A DNA stretch of 64,000 bases from Catenuloplanes niger. GTDB lineage: Bacteria > Actinomycetota > Actinomycetes > Mycobacteriales > Micromonosporaceae. Every line of letters starts with the position of its first letter. Within the stretch, counting starts at the first letter, position 1. A model generated the notes under the pieces. That model did not search any database. It was given only the letters and a program-made list of their open reading frames with translations, and was not told where the DNA came from. The DNA lies in the NCBI RefSeq assembly GCF_031458255.1, contig NZ_JAVDYC010000001.1:9038501-9102500 (forward strand), in the 5' to 3' direction. Shown here one piece after another: positions 8,548 to 19,300 of this stretch. Made by a program: the position numbers and the translations under genes.

Positions 8548-9351
8548 TCATCGTGCGGGGTCCGGTGCGCAGCCGAGACGGTGCGGGGCGAGCGCGACGT
8601 CGTCGATCCAGACGTCGAAGGCGGCCGGGGTGGTCCCGCCCTGGTAGAGCTGCCAGCCGACCTTGACGGTGGTGACGTCCGGCAGCAGGAACGGCACGTC
8701 GGCGCCGCCGTGAGCGCGCTCGGAGACGGTCAGTGCCGGCGTGCCCGGATCGCCGAGCCAGACCAGCACGCGGTTGCCGGCGCGGTCGAGCAGCCACTCG
8801 ACGCACTGCCACCGGCCGGCGTGGGCGGGCGCGGACTCCCGCCAGTCGGTCCAGTCGCCGGTGGGGCCGCCGTCCGCACCGATGCCCCACAGTGCCCGGC
8901 CGACCGGTGGCACCCACTGCCCGCCGAGTGGCCGCACCACCTCGGCGCTGCCGGTCCCGGTCGCCTCGACGAGCGTGAAGTGCGCCCAGTCGGGTGCGGT
9001 GGGGAACGCGGCCACCCGGACCCGCATGCGGCCGTAGAGCCGGTCACCGGGCACGGCGAGGTCGTCGGCGACCAGGAACGCGCGGCCGTTGTCCCGGGTC
9101 CGCACGTGCAGGACCTGGCCACCGCCGCGCCGGCGCTCGACGGTGAGCGTGCCGTTGCGGGTGTCGATGCCCCAGTCCATGCTGCTCGCGCCGCCGGGCG
9201 GCAGCCGCTCGAAGTCCTCACAGAACAGCAGCGCCCGCCCGGGCGCGCAGGAGCCGGTGCCGTGCGTGCCGGCCGCGGGGGCCTCGGCCGCGGCGGTGCC
9301 GGCCGTGGGGGAGAGGAGGGCGAGGGCGGCGAGGAGAGCGAACGTCTTCAC
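8548..9351 (-). CDS. Secreted jelly-roll/Cip1-like carbohydrate-active protein
   Basis: 267 residues with a signal peptide (MKTFALLAALALLSPTAGTAAA, cleavage near residue 22). The mature part has the look of a concanavalin-like beta sandwich: LFCEDFERLPPGG, GRMRVRVAAFP, WQCVEWLLDRAGNRVLVWLGD and a terminal FDVWIDDVALA. The C-x-E-W pattern recalls Cip1-like proteins and polysaccharide lyases from wood-degrading microbes; this is a tentative reading. The GTG start is only 7 nt from a good -10 box, so the mRNA is predicted to be leaderless. Confidence 0.65.
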   Translation of the reverse strand: MKTFALLAALALLSPTAGTAAAEAPAAGTHGTGSCAPGRALLFCEDFERLPPGGASSMDWGIDTRNGTLTVERRRGGGQVLHVRTRDNGRAFLVADDLAVPGDRLYGRMRVRVAAFPTAPDWAHFTLVEATGTGSAEVVRPLGGQWVPPVGRALWGIGADGGPTGDWTDWRESAPAHAGRWQCVEWLLDRAGNRVLVWLGDPGTPALTVSERAHGGADVPFLLPDVTTVKVGWQLYQGGTTPAAFDVWIDDVALAPHRLGCAPDPAR

Positions 9352-9358
9352 GTCCGGC

Positions 9359-9386
9359 AGTATATCGACGAAAAGCTATTTACCAA
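9359..9386 (-). promoter_or_regulatory. Promoter giving a leaderless transcript
   Basis: On the minus strand TTGGTA (9381-9386), 16 bp, then TATACT (9359-9364), 7 nt before the GTG start of the secreted protein. Transcription would begin at or next to the start codon. It is the most AT-rich patch nearby. The remaining 9387-9600 holds nothing recognisable. Confidence 0.55.
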
Positions 9387-9600
9387 GCGCGCGACGTACG
9401 CTCCGGCCTGCGCATCTGGCTGAGCCTCCGGTCACGCGGCGGCCGGACCGAGCGGGACGGCCGGTGCCGCGGTGAGCCCCGGCGGGAGCCGGCCGCCGGC
9501 CGGGTGAACATGGCGACCGGAGCGACGACCGGCACGGGTACGAGGCACAGGCTGCAGGGCAAGCCGCCGCGCCCGGGCAACGGCTGTGGATCACCGGCGG

Positions 9601-10254
9601 TCAGGGTGTGCCGGGTGCCGGCCGGTCCCGCAGCACGGCGGCGGTGACCCAGCACAGCGCACACGTCATCGACGCCAGTTCCAGCAGCCCGGCCGGTCCG
9701 GAACCGATGACGCCTCGCTGCACCGCCCGGAACACGACTCCGGCCGTGACCGCCAGAACGGCCACGGCCCACGCGGTCAGCAGACACGCCGCAGCCCACC
9801 GGCTCCGGCCGTGTCGGCGGGCATCCCGGCCGGCCACGACGGCCGCGGCGACCACCCCGGCGAACAGCGTCGTGCCGCCGGCCTGGTGCAGCGCGCCCGC
9901 CACGCTCACCGCGTCCCGGGCACCGGGCGGGTATCCCAGCGCAGGATCCGTGGGAAACAGGCCGGCGATGACCAGCCCCACCGCCACCAGCCCCAGCAGC
10001 CGCCGTTGCCACCGGAGTGCGGACCTCGGTGATCGGCTCCCGATCAGCACCGCGGCCAGCAGCAGCGCGCCGCAGGAGACGAACAGCAGCCGGGCCACCA
10101 CGCCACCGTCGCCGGAGGTCAACTGGCTGACGCCGTGCCGAACCTGGTCATAGCCGTCCCGCGTGGCGCCGTCCCACAGCAGGCCCACGATCAGCAGCAC
10201 GGGGCTGACCGCCCCGCACAGGAGAACCAGCCGCAGCATCCGGTTCGCGCGCAC
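9601..10254 (-). CDS. DUF998-like integral membrane protein
   Basis: 217 residues with six hydrophobic helices. The GYDQVRHGVSQL stretch after helix 1 and the LFPTDP loop are hallmarks of the DUF998 family, which has no assigned function. Start uncertain: GTG at 10254 (VRANRMLR) or ATG at 10239; the frame is also open upstream through leader motif copy C. It lies 125 nt downstream of the megasynthase on the same strand but has its own leader element. Confidence 0.7.
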   Translation of the reverse strand: MRANRMLRLVLLCGAVSPVLLIVGLLWDGATRDGYDQVRHGVSQLTSGDGGVVARLLFVSCGALLLAAVLIGSRSPRSALRWQRRLLGLVAVGLVIAGLFPTDPALGYPPGARDAVSVAGALHQAGGTTLFAGVVAAAVVAGRDARRHGRSRWAAACLLTAWAVAVLAVTAGVVFRAVQRGVIGSGPAGLLELASMTCALCWVTAAVLRDRPAPGTP

Positions 10255-10267
10255 GGAAGACCCCCAC

Positions 10268-10286
10268 GCCGACCAGACTTCCCGGC
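10268..10286 (-). promoter_or_regulatory. Leader motif copy C (upstream of DUF998 gene)
   Basis: Third identical copy of GCCGGGAAGTCTGGTCGGC, preceded by ATGGTGT, 13 nt before the GTG (28 nt before the ATG) start. The peptide frame MVCREVWSAW is in frame with the gene, as at copy B. Confidence 0.6.
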
Positions 10287-10379
10287 ACACCATGAGACAC
10301 CGACGTCGATGCGTACAGTAGACCCGACGGCCAGGGATGTCACCCGTCACCCGCGTCCGCCGGACCGCCGCCGAGCCGG

Positions 10380-13300
10380 TCAGCGGTGACCGGTGGGTCC
10401 GGGAGCCGGCGCACCTCCCGGTGGGTCGGCGGCGTCACCCGGGTGGGCGACGAGCTGGTCCAGCAGGTGCAGCGGTGCGGGTCCGACGCCGGCGGCGACG
10501 AGGGCGTCCCAGTACGCGGTGGCCAGGCGCGCGTCGACCGGGCCGGACACCGCGGGCAGGTGAGGGCCGGCCGCGTGCAGCAGCGACTCCAGCTGACATG
10601 ACGCGACGCCGATCGCGGCGGGGCGGACGTCGGCCGGCAGGCCCGGGGCCGGCTCCCGCGTCGTGGCGCCGACGTCGAGCAGCCCGCCGCCGACGATCAG
10701 CACGTCCCGCTGCCGGCGCATCCGGGTGAGTGCCCGGGCGGTGTCGAAGCAGTGCGGGAAGGAGTCGTCGACCAGGACGGTGCCCGGCCGCAGCCGGTCC
10801 ACGTCGAGTGTGCGCGGCCCGCCGCTGGTCGCCGCCATGATCACGTCCGCGGCGTACACCGGATCGGGGCCGTCGGTGCGGATCTCGACGGGGCCGGGGT
10901 AGCCGTCCGCGCGCAGTGCCGCCGCCAGCGCGCCCAGCCGGCCGGCGGCGGCCGGAAGATCACACAGGACGAGTCCGGCCGGTGCCGTGCCGGCGCGGCT
11001 GAGCAGCAGCCGCAGCGAGGACTCCCCGATCGAGCCGACCCCCAGGACGGCCAGCACGCTGCCGGACAACGGCCGGCCCCGGTGCGCCACCGCGGCCAGC
11101 GTGGTGAGGACCACGGACGCGGCGGTCACGGCGTGCCCGGTGGTGATCCGGGCGGCGGAACGCACCAGCGGCGTGACGGCGGCGCCGTACCCGGTGCGGG
11201 CGGGGATCATCCCGGCCAGGGACACGCTGTGCGCCCCCAGGGAGGCGGCCAGGTCCACCGCCGCGGCGCTGTCCTCGGCCAGGCCCGGTGCGGTCAGCTC
11301 GTCGGCGAAGCGTGGCAGGCAGACGAACCCGGACCGGCCGAGCGCGGTCGTCACGGTCTCCAGCAGCCGGGGCCGGCCACCGGGGAACACGGCCGCCCGC
11401 AGCGACTCCCGGTCGAGGCCGGGCAGCGCCCGGCGTACCGCGTCCGGCGCCAGGGCCAGCAGGTCGGCCGGCGCCGGCAGGTAGCCGACCAGCGCCGCCT
11501 CGAGGTGCCGGGCCCCGGACCGCGGCCGTGGCGCGGCCGCCGGCCGCAACCGGGACTCGAGCGTGGCGGCCAGCCGGGCCAGCCGATCCGCGCCGGCCCG
11601 GCCGCGCAGGGTGCAGCGCAGCCGGCCGCCGGCCGGGCGCACCGCCAGCAGCACCTCGGTCCCGGGCGGGACGCCCAGGTCCGCGTCCTCGTCCACCCAG
11701 GACAGCCGCAGCGTCCGGCCGCTCGGCGTGCCGAGACCGTCGAAGTCCAGGTAGGTGAGGAAGAACCGCCAGCCGTGCGGGGCGGTGAACGTCCGCGTGC
11801 GCGCGTCGGCGACCTCGGCGGCGAGCCGGCCGAGGTCGTCCCCGGCGGAGTGCACGGCGACCGCGGTGGCGCACGGCCCGAAGATCCGCCCGAGATCCGG
11901 CAGGGCGTGGTCGCGCCCGGTCACCGCCACGCCGACGGTCGGGTCCGGCTCGCCCGTCTCCTCGGCCAGCGCCCGGTGGAACGCCGCCAGGACCGGCACG
12001 AACGGGGTCACCCCCGCGTGCGACGCGGCGGCCCGCAGCCGGGCCACCGCCTCCTCGTCCAGGGTGAAACCGGTGGTGACGAGCGGCCCGAAGGCCCCGT
12101 GGTCGTTGCGGACGGCGGCCGGGGTCAGCCCGTCGTGCAACGTCACGTAGTCGCGGAAGGTGGACGCCAGCGGCGGCAGCGCATGCCCGTCGTAGGCCGC
12201 CAGCAGCTCCCGGGTGAGCAGCGCCATGCTGTAGCCGTCGCCGATCAGGTGGTGGGCGTGCAGCATCAGCACGTGCTCCTCGGGACCGGTGCGCAGCAGC
12301 CGGATCCGCACCAGCGGCCAGTGCGCGGGATCGAACCGGTGCGCCCGTTCCGCGGCGACCTCGTCGTCGAGCGGGCCGGGCGTCGCGTCGTACCCGACGG
12401 TCAGGCGCGGGGTCCCGGTCAGCTCGTACTGCACCGGTGGGCGGGCATCCGGCCGGAACACCGTGCGGAGCATGGCATGCCGGGCGACCAGCTCGTCGAC
12501 CGCACGCTGGAACCGGTCGCGGTCGAGCGGGCCGTGCAGACGCGGGGTCGCCAGCCAGGTAACGGCCGCACCGGCCACGTCGGCCAGCAGGAAACCGCGC
12601 TGGGCGGGGCTGAGCGGAAAGTCCCCGCCGGCCGTGGGCGCCGGTGCCGGTCCCTGCTCCGCGGCGTCGATCGCGGCGGCGAGCGCGGCCACCGTACGGT
12701 GCCGGTAGATCACGGTCGGCCGGGGCAGCACCGGCCGGTGCGGTGCCAGGTCGGCGAACAGGTCCAGGGCGCCGATCGAGTCGCCGCCGAGCGCGAAGTA
12801 GTCGTCGTCGCGCCCCACCCGGGACACGCCGAGCCGCGCCGCCCAGACGCGGGCGACCAGCCGTTCCGTGTCGGTGCGCGGCTCCTCGTGCGGCGCGGGC
12901 ACGGAATCCGCGTCGCCGGTGGTGGTCAGCGCGGCCCGGTCCACCTTGCCGGTGGTGGTCAGCGGCAGCGAGCCGGTCACCTCGACGCGGGCCGGCACGA
13001 GGTACGGCGGCACCAGCCGCTCGAGGTGGGCGCGCAGCTCGGCGCCGGTCGGCGGGACCGCGCCACGCGCCCGCACCCAGGCCACCAGCCGGCCGCCGTC
13101 GAGTCGCACGACGGCACCGTCGACGCCCGGATGACCGCGCAGCACCGCCTCGACCTCGCCCGGCTCGATCCGGTGTCCGTGCAGCTTGATCTGGTCGTCG
13201 ACCCGGCCGCGGAACCACAACACGCCGAACCCGTCCCGCACGCCGCGGTCGCCGCTGCGGTACCAGCGCGTCCCGTCCCGGTCGAGGAAGGCCGCCGCGG

Positions 13301-16300
13301 TCTGCTCAGCGTCGTCGAGGTACCCGGCCGCCACGCCGAGGCCGCCGATGTAGATCTCCCCGACCTCGCCGGGCGGGCACACCGCGCCGTCCGGGCCGAG
13401 CACCTCGACGACCGCCCCGCCGACCGGCCGCCCGATCGGCAGCTGTACGGCGTCGTCGTCCGGCCGCTCGCGTACCACGTGGCAGGTCGCGTTGATCGTC
13501 GTCTCCGTCGGGCCGTACAGGTTCGCGACCGGCCGGCCCGGCCCGGCCAGGTCGAACCAGCGCCGTACGTGCGCGGCGGACAGTTCCTCCCCGCCGACAT
13601 GCACCCAGCGCAGCGACGTCAGATCGGGCCGCCGCGGCCGTTGCTCGGCCGCCCCGAGCAGCCGTTCCCACAGCGTGGGCACCGAGCTCCACACCGTGAT
13701 CCGGTCCCGTTCGACACGCGACAGCAGCAGGTCCGGGTCGCGGACCGTGTCGCGGTCCCAGGCCACCACGGTCGCGCCCACGAGCAGCGGCGCGAGCAGC
13801 TGGCGGACGGACGCGTCGAAGCAGATCGAGGCGGTCTGGGCCAGGCGGTCGCCGGCCCGGTAGCCGAACGTCGCGACGGCCCAGTCCAGGTAGTTCGTCA
13901 TCGCACGATGGCTGACCACGACGCCCTTCGGCCGGCCCGTCGACCCGGACGTGAAGATGACGTACGCGTCGTCGTCCGGCCCGGTGGTCACCGCCGGTGG
14001 TGCGGCGTCCACCCCGTCCGCGGTGCCGATCAGCGTGCACCCGGTCAGCACCGCGGCGTGCGCGTCGTCGTGGACGACGAGCCGGGCCCCGGCCCGCCGC
14101 AGCTGCCCGGTGAGCCGTGCCGGCGGGTGCGAGGCGTCCAACGGCACCCACGCCGCGCCCGCCTTGAGGATCGCCAGCAGGCCCACCACGGTCTGCGCCC
14201 CGGGACCGGTCAACAGGCCGATCCGCCGGTCCCCGTACGTGGCCAGCCGCGCGGCGAGCCGGTCGGAGGCGGCGTCGAGCTCCGCATAGGACAGTGGCAC
14301 GCCGTCGGTCAGCACCGCGGTCGCCGCCGGGGCGCGGCGGCACTGCTGCCGGATCCGCTCCGCCACGGCCGGCCCGGCGGCGGGCGCGGCCGGCTGGTCC
14401 TCGCCGAGCGACGCCAGGTGCTCGGCGGCGAGACGTGCGACGGTCCGCGCCTCGAACAGCGCCGCCGGATAGTTCCACGAGAAGTGCAGCGTGCCGTGCG
14501 CCTCGAAACACACCAGGCTCAGGCGCGTCGCGGCCGACGCGCTGCCGGCGACCGTGGCCACCGCGTCGCTTCCGCTCCCGCCGGCACCGGGGAAGCGGGC
14601 GAAGCTGAACGACGCCGGGCCGGCGGTCCGCGGGCCCGCGCCGCCGACGGCCAGCATCCCGGCCAGGTCCACAGTGGACACCGAGCCGTGTTGCTCGCTG
14701 CGCAGCCACGCGTCCCGCAGCCGGCCGGCGAGCTCGGCCACCGGCTCGCCGGGCCGCACCTCGGCCAGCACCGGCAGGGTGTCCGCGAACGGGCCCACGA
14801 TCCGGTCCACGCCCGGCAGCCGCGCCGTGCGGCCGGCCCGGGCCACCGCCACCGGCACCCGGGTCTGGCCGCTCCACCGGGACAGGCACCGGACGTAGCC
14901 GGCCAGCAGCAGATGGAACAGCGTGACCCCGGCGGCGCGCGCCTGCGCGGAGAGCCGCGCGGTGAGCTCGGCGCTCACCGACACCTGGTGCAGCGCGTAC
15001 GGCGGGACCGGCGCCGCCGCCGGATCCCCGTCGAAGGGCAGCCCCAGCCCGGGGTACGCCGCCAGCGTCGCCCGCCAGTAGGCGAGGTCGTCCGCGGACG
15101 GCTCCGCCCGGGCGGCCTCGTGCTCGGCGAACCCCGCGGCCGGTGGCGGCGGCAGCACCGCGCCCGCCGCGAGCGCGCCGAGCTCGTCGCCGAGGATCGC
15201 CAGGCTGTAACCGTCCGCGGCGGCGTGGTGCGCCACGATCAGCAGATGCGCCCGGTCCGGTCCGTCGACGGCGAGGACCGCCCGGACCGGTGCCTCCCGG
15301 GTCAGGTCGAAGGTGCGGTTGCGCAACGCGGACTCGACCGCCTCGAGCGGCGTGTCCAGTGTGGTCACGGTGAACCAGGCGGGTACGCCCTCGCCCGGAG
15401 CGGTGATGTGCTGCCCGTCCGGTCCGAGACGCATCCGCAGCATGGGATGCCGTCGCTCGAGCGCGGCCAGCGCGTGCCCGAACCGGTCCGGCTCCACCGG
15501 TCCGGTCAGCGTCCGCCGTACGTACGCGTAGGCGGGCACCCGCGGATGCAGCAGGCCGGTGGTGCGGAACGCGCGCTGCACCGGGCTGAGCGGGAACGCG
15601 GCGCCGCCGGCCAGGTGCCGGGCCAGCTCATCCAGCGTGCGGTGCTCGAATAACAGCGTGGTCGACAGCGTCCGCCCGAGCCGCGACTCCAGCTGCTTGA
15701 CCAGGTCGACCGCGGTCAGCGAGTCGAGGCCGAGAGCCAGGAACGGCTCGTCCGGCCCGATCGTCTCCGGGGCCCGGCCGAGCGGCTCGGCCAGCAGCTC
15801 CCGCACGATCGCCACCACCCGGTCGTGGTCGACCGGCGGCGCGCCGGCCACGCTCGTGGGCGTGGGCGTGGGCGTGGGCGTGGGTGCGGGGGCGGGCCGG
15901 TTCGCGGGCCCGGCGGCGGCGCGGCCGGTGGGCGGGGACGTGCCCACCAGCACCTGGGCGGCGCCCACACCCGCCGCGGCCCACAGGATCTCCGGGACCG
16001 CGTCGAGCGGCAGCCCGTCCTCGGCCCGGAGACGTCCGGCCGCGAGCCCGCCGTCCAGCGCGGGCAAATTGACCGCGACGAACCGGTCGCCCGCGGCCCG
16101 TGCGGCGGCGGCGAACGCGTCGAGGTAGGCGTTGCCCGCGGCGTAGTCACCGAGCGCGCCCGCCCGGCCGGGCAGGACGGACGACACCGACGACAGGGCG
16201 ACGATCAGCGGCCGCCGGTCGCGTACCGCCGCGGTGAGCACCTGAATCCCGCGCACCTTGGCCGCCAGCACGGCCGCCACGTCCGACCGCGTCTTCGCCC

Positions 16301-19300
16301 GCAGACTCCCCGGCCGCACGACGCCGGCCGCGTGCACCACCACGTCCAGCGCCCAGCCGTCGACCAGCGCGGCCACGTCCGCGGCGACCGACACGTCCGC
16401 GGTCCGGTACTCCACCGACGCGCCCAGGCCCCGCAGCTCGTCGAGCAGCGCGTCCGGGGCGGGGGACCGGCCGGCCAGCAGCAGACGGGGCCGGCCCCGG
16501 CGCGCCAGGTGCCGCGCGACGGCCGCCCCGGCCGCACCGGCACCGCCGACGATCAGGTAACTGCCGTCCGCGGGCGGATCCACCGGCCGTACGCCGGCGG
16601 CCGGGGTGAACGTGCGGATGAGACGCCGCCCGTCCCGCCAGGCGACGACCTCCACGGCCCCGGGCGCGGGTGGATCGCCGGCCTCCAGCTCCACGGCGGC
16701 GCGCCGCGCGTCGGCGCCGTCGGCCGAGCGGAGGTCGACGAGCCGTACGCCGAGCCGCTTCCGCTCGTCGGCCAGCGCCATGGCCAGCCCGGCCCAGACG
16801 GCCTGGGCCGGATCGGGCCGCTCGGTGCCGACGCCGGTGACGTGCACGTCCTCGGTGACGACGAGCAGGTGCCCGGCCTCCGGCGCGGCCGCCAGCGCCG
16901 GCAGCGCCTCGTCCGCGGCACCCGTGGCGCGCACGACCGTGACCACGCCGGCCGGTCGCCGGCCCGCCGGCGCGGGAGCGACCGCCCAGTGCGGCGTCGC
17001 GAGGACCGGCGCGGTGGCGTCCGACACCCAGAACCGGCGGCGCTGGAACGGGTACGTCGGCAGGTCCACGCGCGCGCTGCCCGCGTCCAGCAGCGACCGG
17101 TCCAGGGTGGCGCCGTGCTGCCACAGCTGTCCCGCGGTGGCCAGCAGCGTGGCCGCGCCGGTGCCGGCCGGACGCACGGACGCCGGGCGCAGCAGGGGCG
17201 CCAGTGCGGCGCTCGCGCCGATCTCGACGAAGGTGTCGTGGCCCGCCGCCCGGAGCCGGTCCACCGCCGTGGCGAACCGCACCGGCCGCACGGCGGCGGC
17301 GGCCAGGTAGGCGCCGTCGTAGTCCGCACCCCACTCGCCGGTGACCGTGCTGACCAGCGGGATCCGCGCCGGTGCGGCGTCCGGGTGCAGACCGGCGAGG
17401 CGGCCGGCCACCGCGCGCATGGCGGGGGAGTGGAACGCGTGCGACACCGCCAGCCGGCGCGCCGCGACGCCGCGCGCGGCGAGCAGTGCGAGCGCCCGGT
17501 CGAGGTCCGCCACCGGCCCGGCCAGCACGACGCGGCCGGCCGCGTTCTCGGCGGCGACCACGACCCGGTCGCCGAGCACGCCGGCCACCGCGTCGGCACC
17601 GGCCGCGACCGCAGCCATCGCGCCCGGCCCGGCCAGCGCGGCCGTCAGCCGGCCACGCTCGGCCGCCAGCCGTACCGCGTCGGCACCGGTGAGGATGCCG
17701 GCGGTGACCGCGGCCGCGAACTCACCGACGCTGTGGCCGGCCACCGCGTCCGGCGTGACGCCGTACGCGCGCAGCTGCGCCGCCTGCGCGACCGCGAAGG
17801 CGACCACCAGCGGCTGCGTGATCTCGGTGCGTGCCAGCTCCGCGGCGGGCACGGACGCGTCCGTGCACCACTGCACGAGGGTACGACCGGCGACCGGGCC
17901 GGCCGCGGCGGACAACTCGTCGAGCGTCTCCCGGAAGACGGGCGCCTCCGCGTAGAGCGCCGCGCCCTGACCCGGGCGCTGGGTCCCCTGGCCGCCGAAC
18001 AGGAACGCCACCCTCGGCGTCCTCGTCACCGAGGTCGACGGCGGCGCCCCGGCCAGCCGGCCGGCGAGGTCACCGTCGGCCACGATCGCCACGCGGTACG
18101 GCCCGTCGTCCCGGGCGGTCGAGGCGGTCGCGCACACGTCGGCCTCGTCCAGCTCCGGGTGCGCCCGCAGATGCGCGGCCAGCTCACCGGCGGCGGCACG
18201 CAGCGCGGCCTCCGAGCGGGCCGACAGCGTGAGCAGGTGCGGGCCGGCCGGCCGGGAACGGGGCACCGGCCGGTCCGGCGGCGCGGCGGCGAGGATCACG
18301 TGCGCGTTGGTGCCGCCGAACCCGAAACCGTTGACGCCGGCCACGGCCGGTCCGGTCCACGGCCGCCGCTTCGTGACCACCTCGAACCCGGCGCCGGCCA
18401 GGTCGAACCGGGGCGACGGGCGGTCGTGGTGCAGCGACGGCGGGACCTCGCGGTGCCGCAGCGACAGGATCACCTTGACCAGGCCCGGCAGCCCGGCCGA
18501 GTTGAGCAGGTGACCGACGTTCGTCTTGACCGAGCCGACCAGCCGCGGCCGGCCGTCCGGCAGCGGCGGGAAGGCGAACGCCAGCGAACGCGCCTCCGTC
18601 GAATCGCCGATCGCGGTGCCGGTGCCGTGCGCCTCCACATAGGACACGTCGGCCGGGTCCACCCCGCTGTCCCGGTACGCCGCGGCGATCACCTCCCGTT
18701 GCCGCAGCGGATTCGGCGCCATCAGGCTCAGCGACCGGCCGTCGTTGTTGACGGCCGTGCCCCGCACCACCGCCAGCACCCGGTCGCCCGGATCGTGCCC
18801 CCAGCGGGTCAGCACCAGGGCCGCGCCGCCCTCACCCGGCACGAAGCCGTCCGCGTCCGCGGCGAACGCCCGGCACCGGCCGGACGGGGACAGCGCGTGT
18901 GCCTCGCCGAGCAGCCGCTCACCGGTTTCCGTCAGGTTCAGGTTGACGCCGCCGACCACGGCCACGTCGCAGTCGCCCGCGGCCAGCGCGCGGCGGGCCG
19001 TGTGCAGGGCCACCAGCGCCGACGAGCACGCCGTGTCGATCGCGATCGCCGGGCCGCGCAGGTCGAGCAGGTGCGCCACGCGCGCGCCGGCGAGATTGCG
19101 CAGCGTGCCGGTCAGCGCGTGCGCGCCGGTCGCCCCGGACCGCTCGATCAGCGCCGGATAGCCGCTCTCCCCGACGGCCACGAAGACGCCGACCCGGTGG
19201 GCGTGCCGGCGCGGCCCGGCGTAACCGGCCCGTTCCAGGGCCTCGTGCGCCAGTTCGAGGAAGATCCGGGCGTGCGGGTCGAGCAGCCGCGCCTCGTCGT

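Noticed and set aside
6013-10286. The leader motif (CCGGGAAGTCTGGT) as a cobalamin riboswitch
   Set aside because: It shares a GGGAA-N-GGT look with part of the B12 element, but the B12 box and the rest of the conserved core are absent in all three leaders, and the leaders are too short.
12921-14375. Confident amino acid assignment for the adenylation domain
   Set aside because: The pocket residues were read by eye without a structural alignment and match no code I can name with certainty.
15850-15895. The GTGGGC repeat run as a regulatory microsatellite
   Set aside because: It simply encodes the Thr-Pro linker between the KR and the second ACP, a normal flexible linker.
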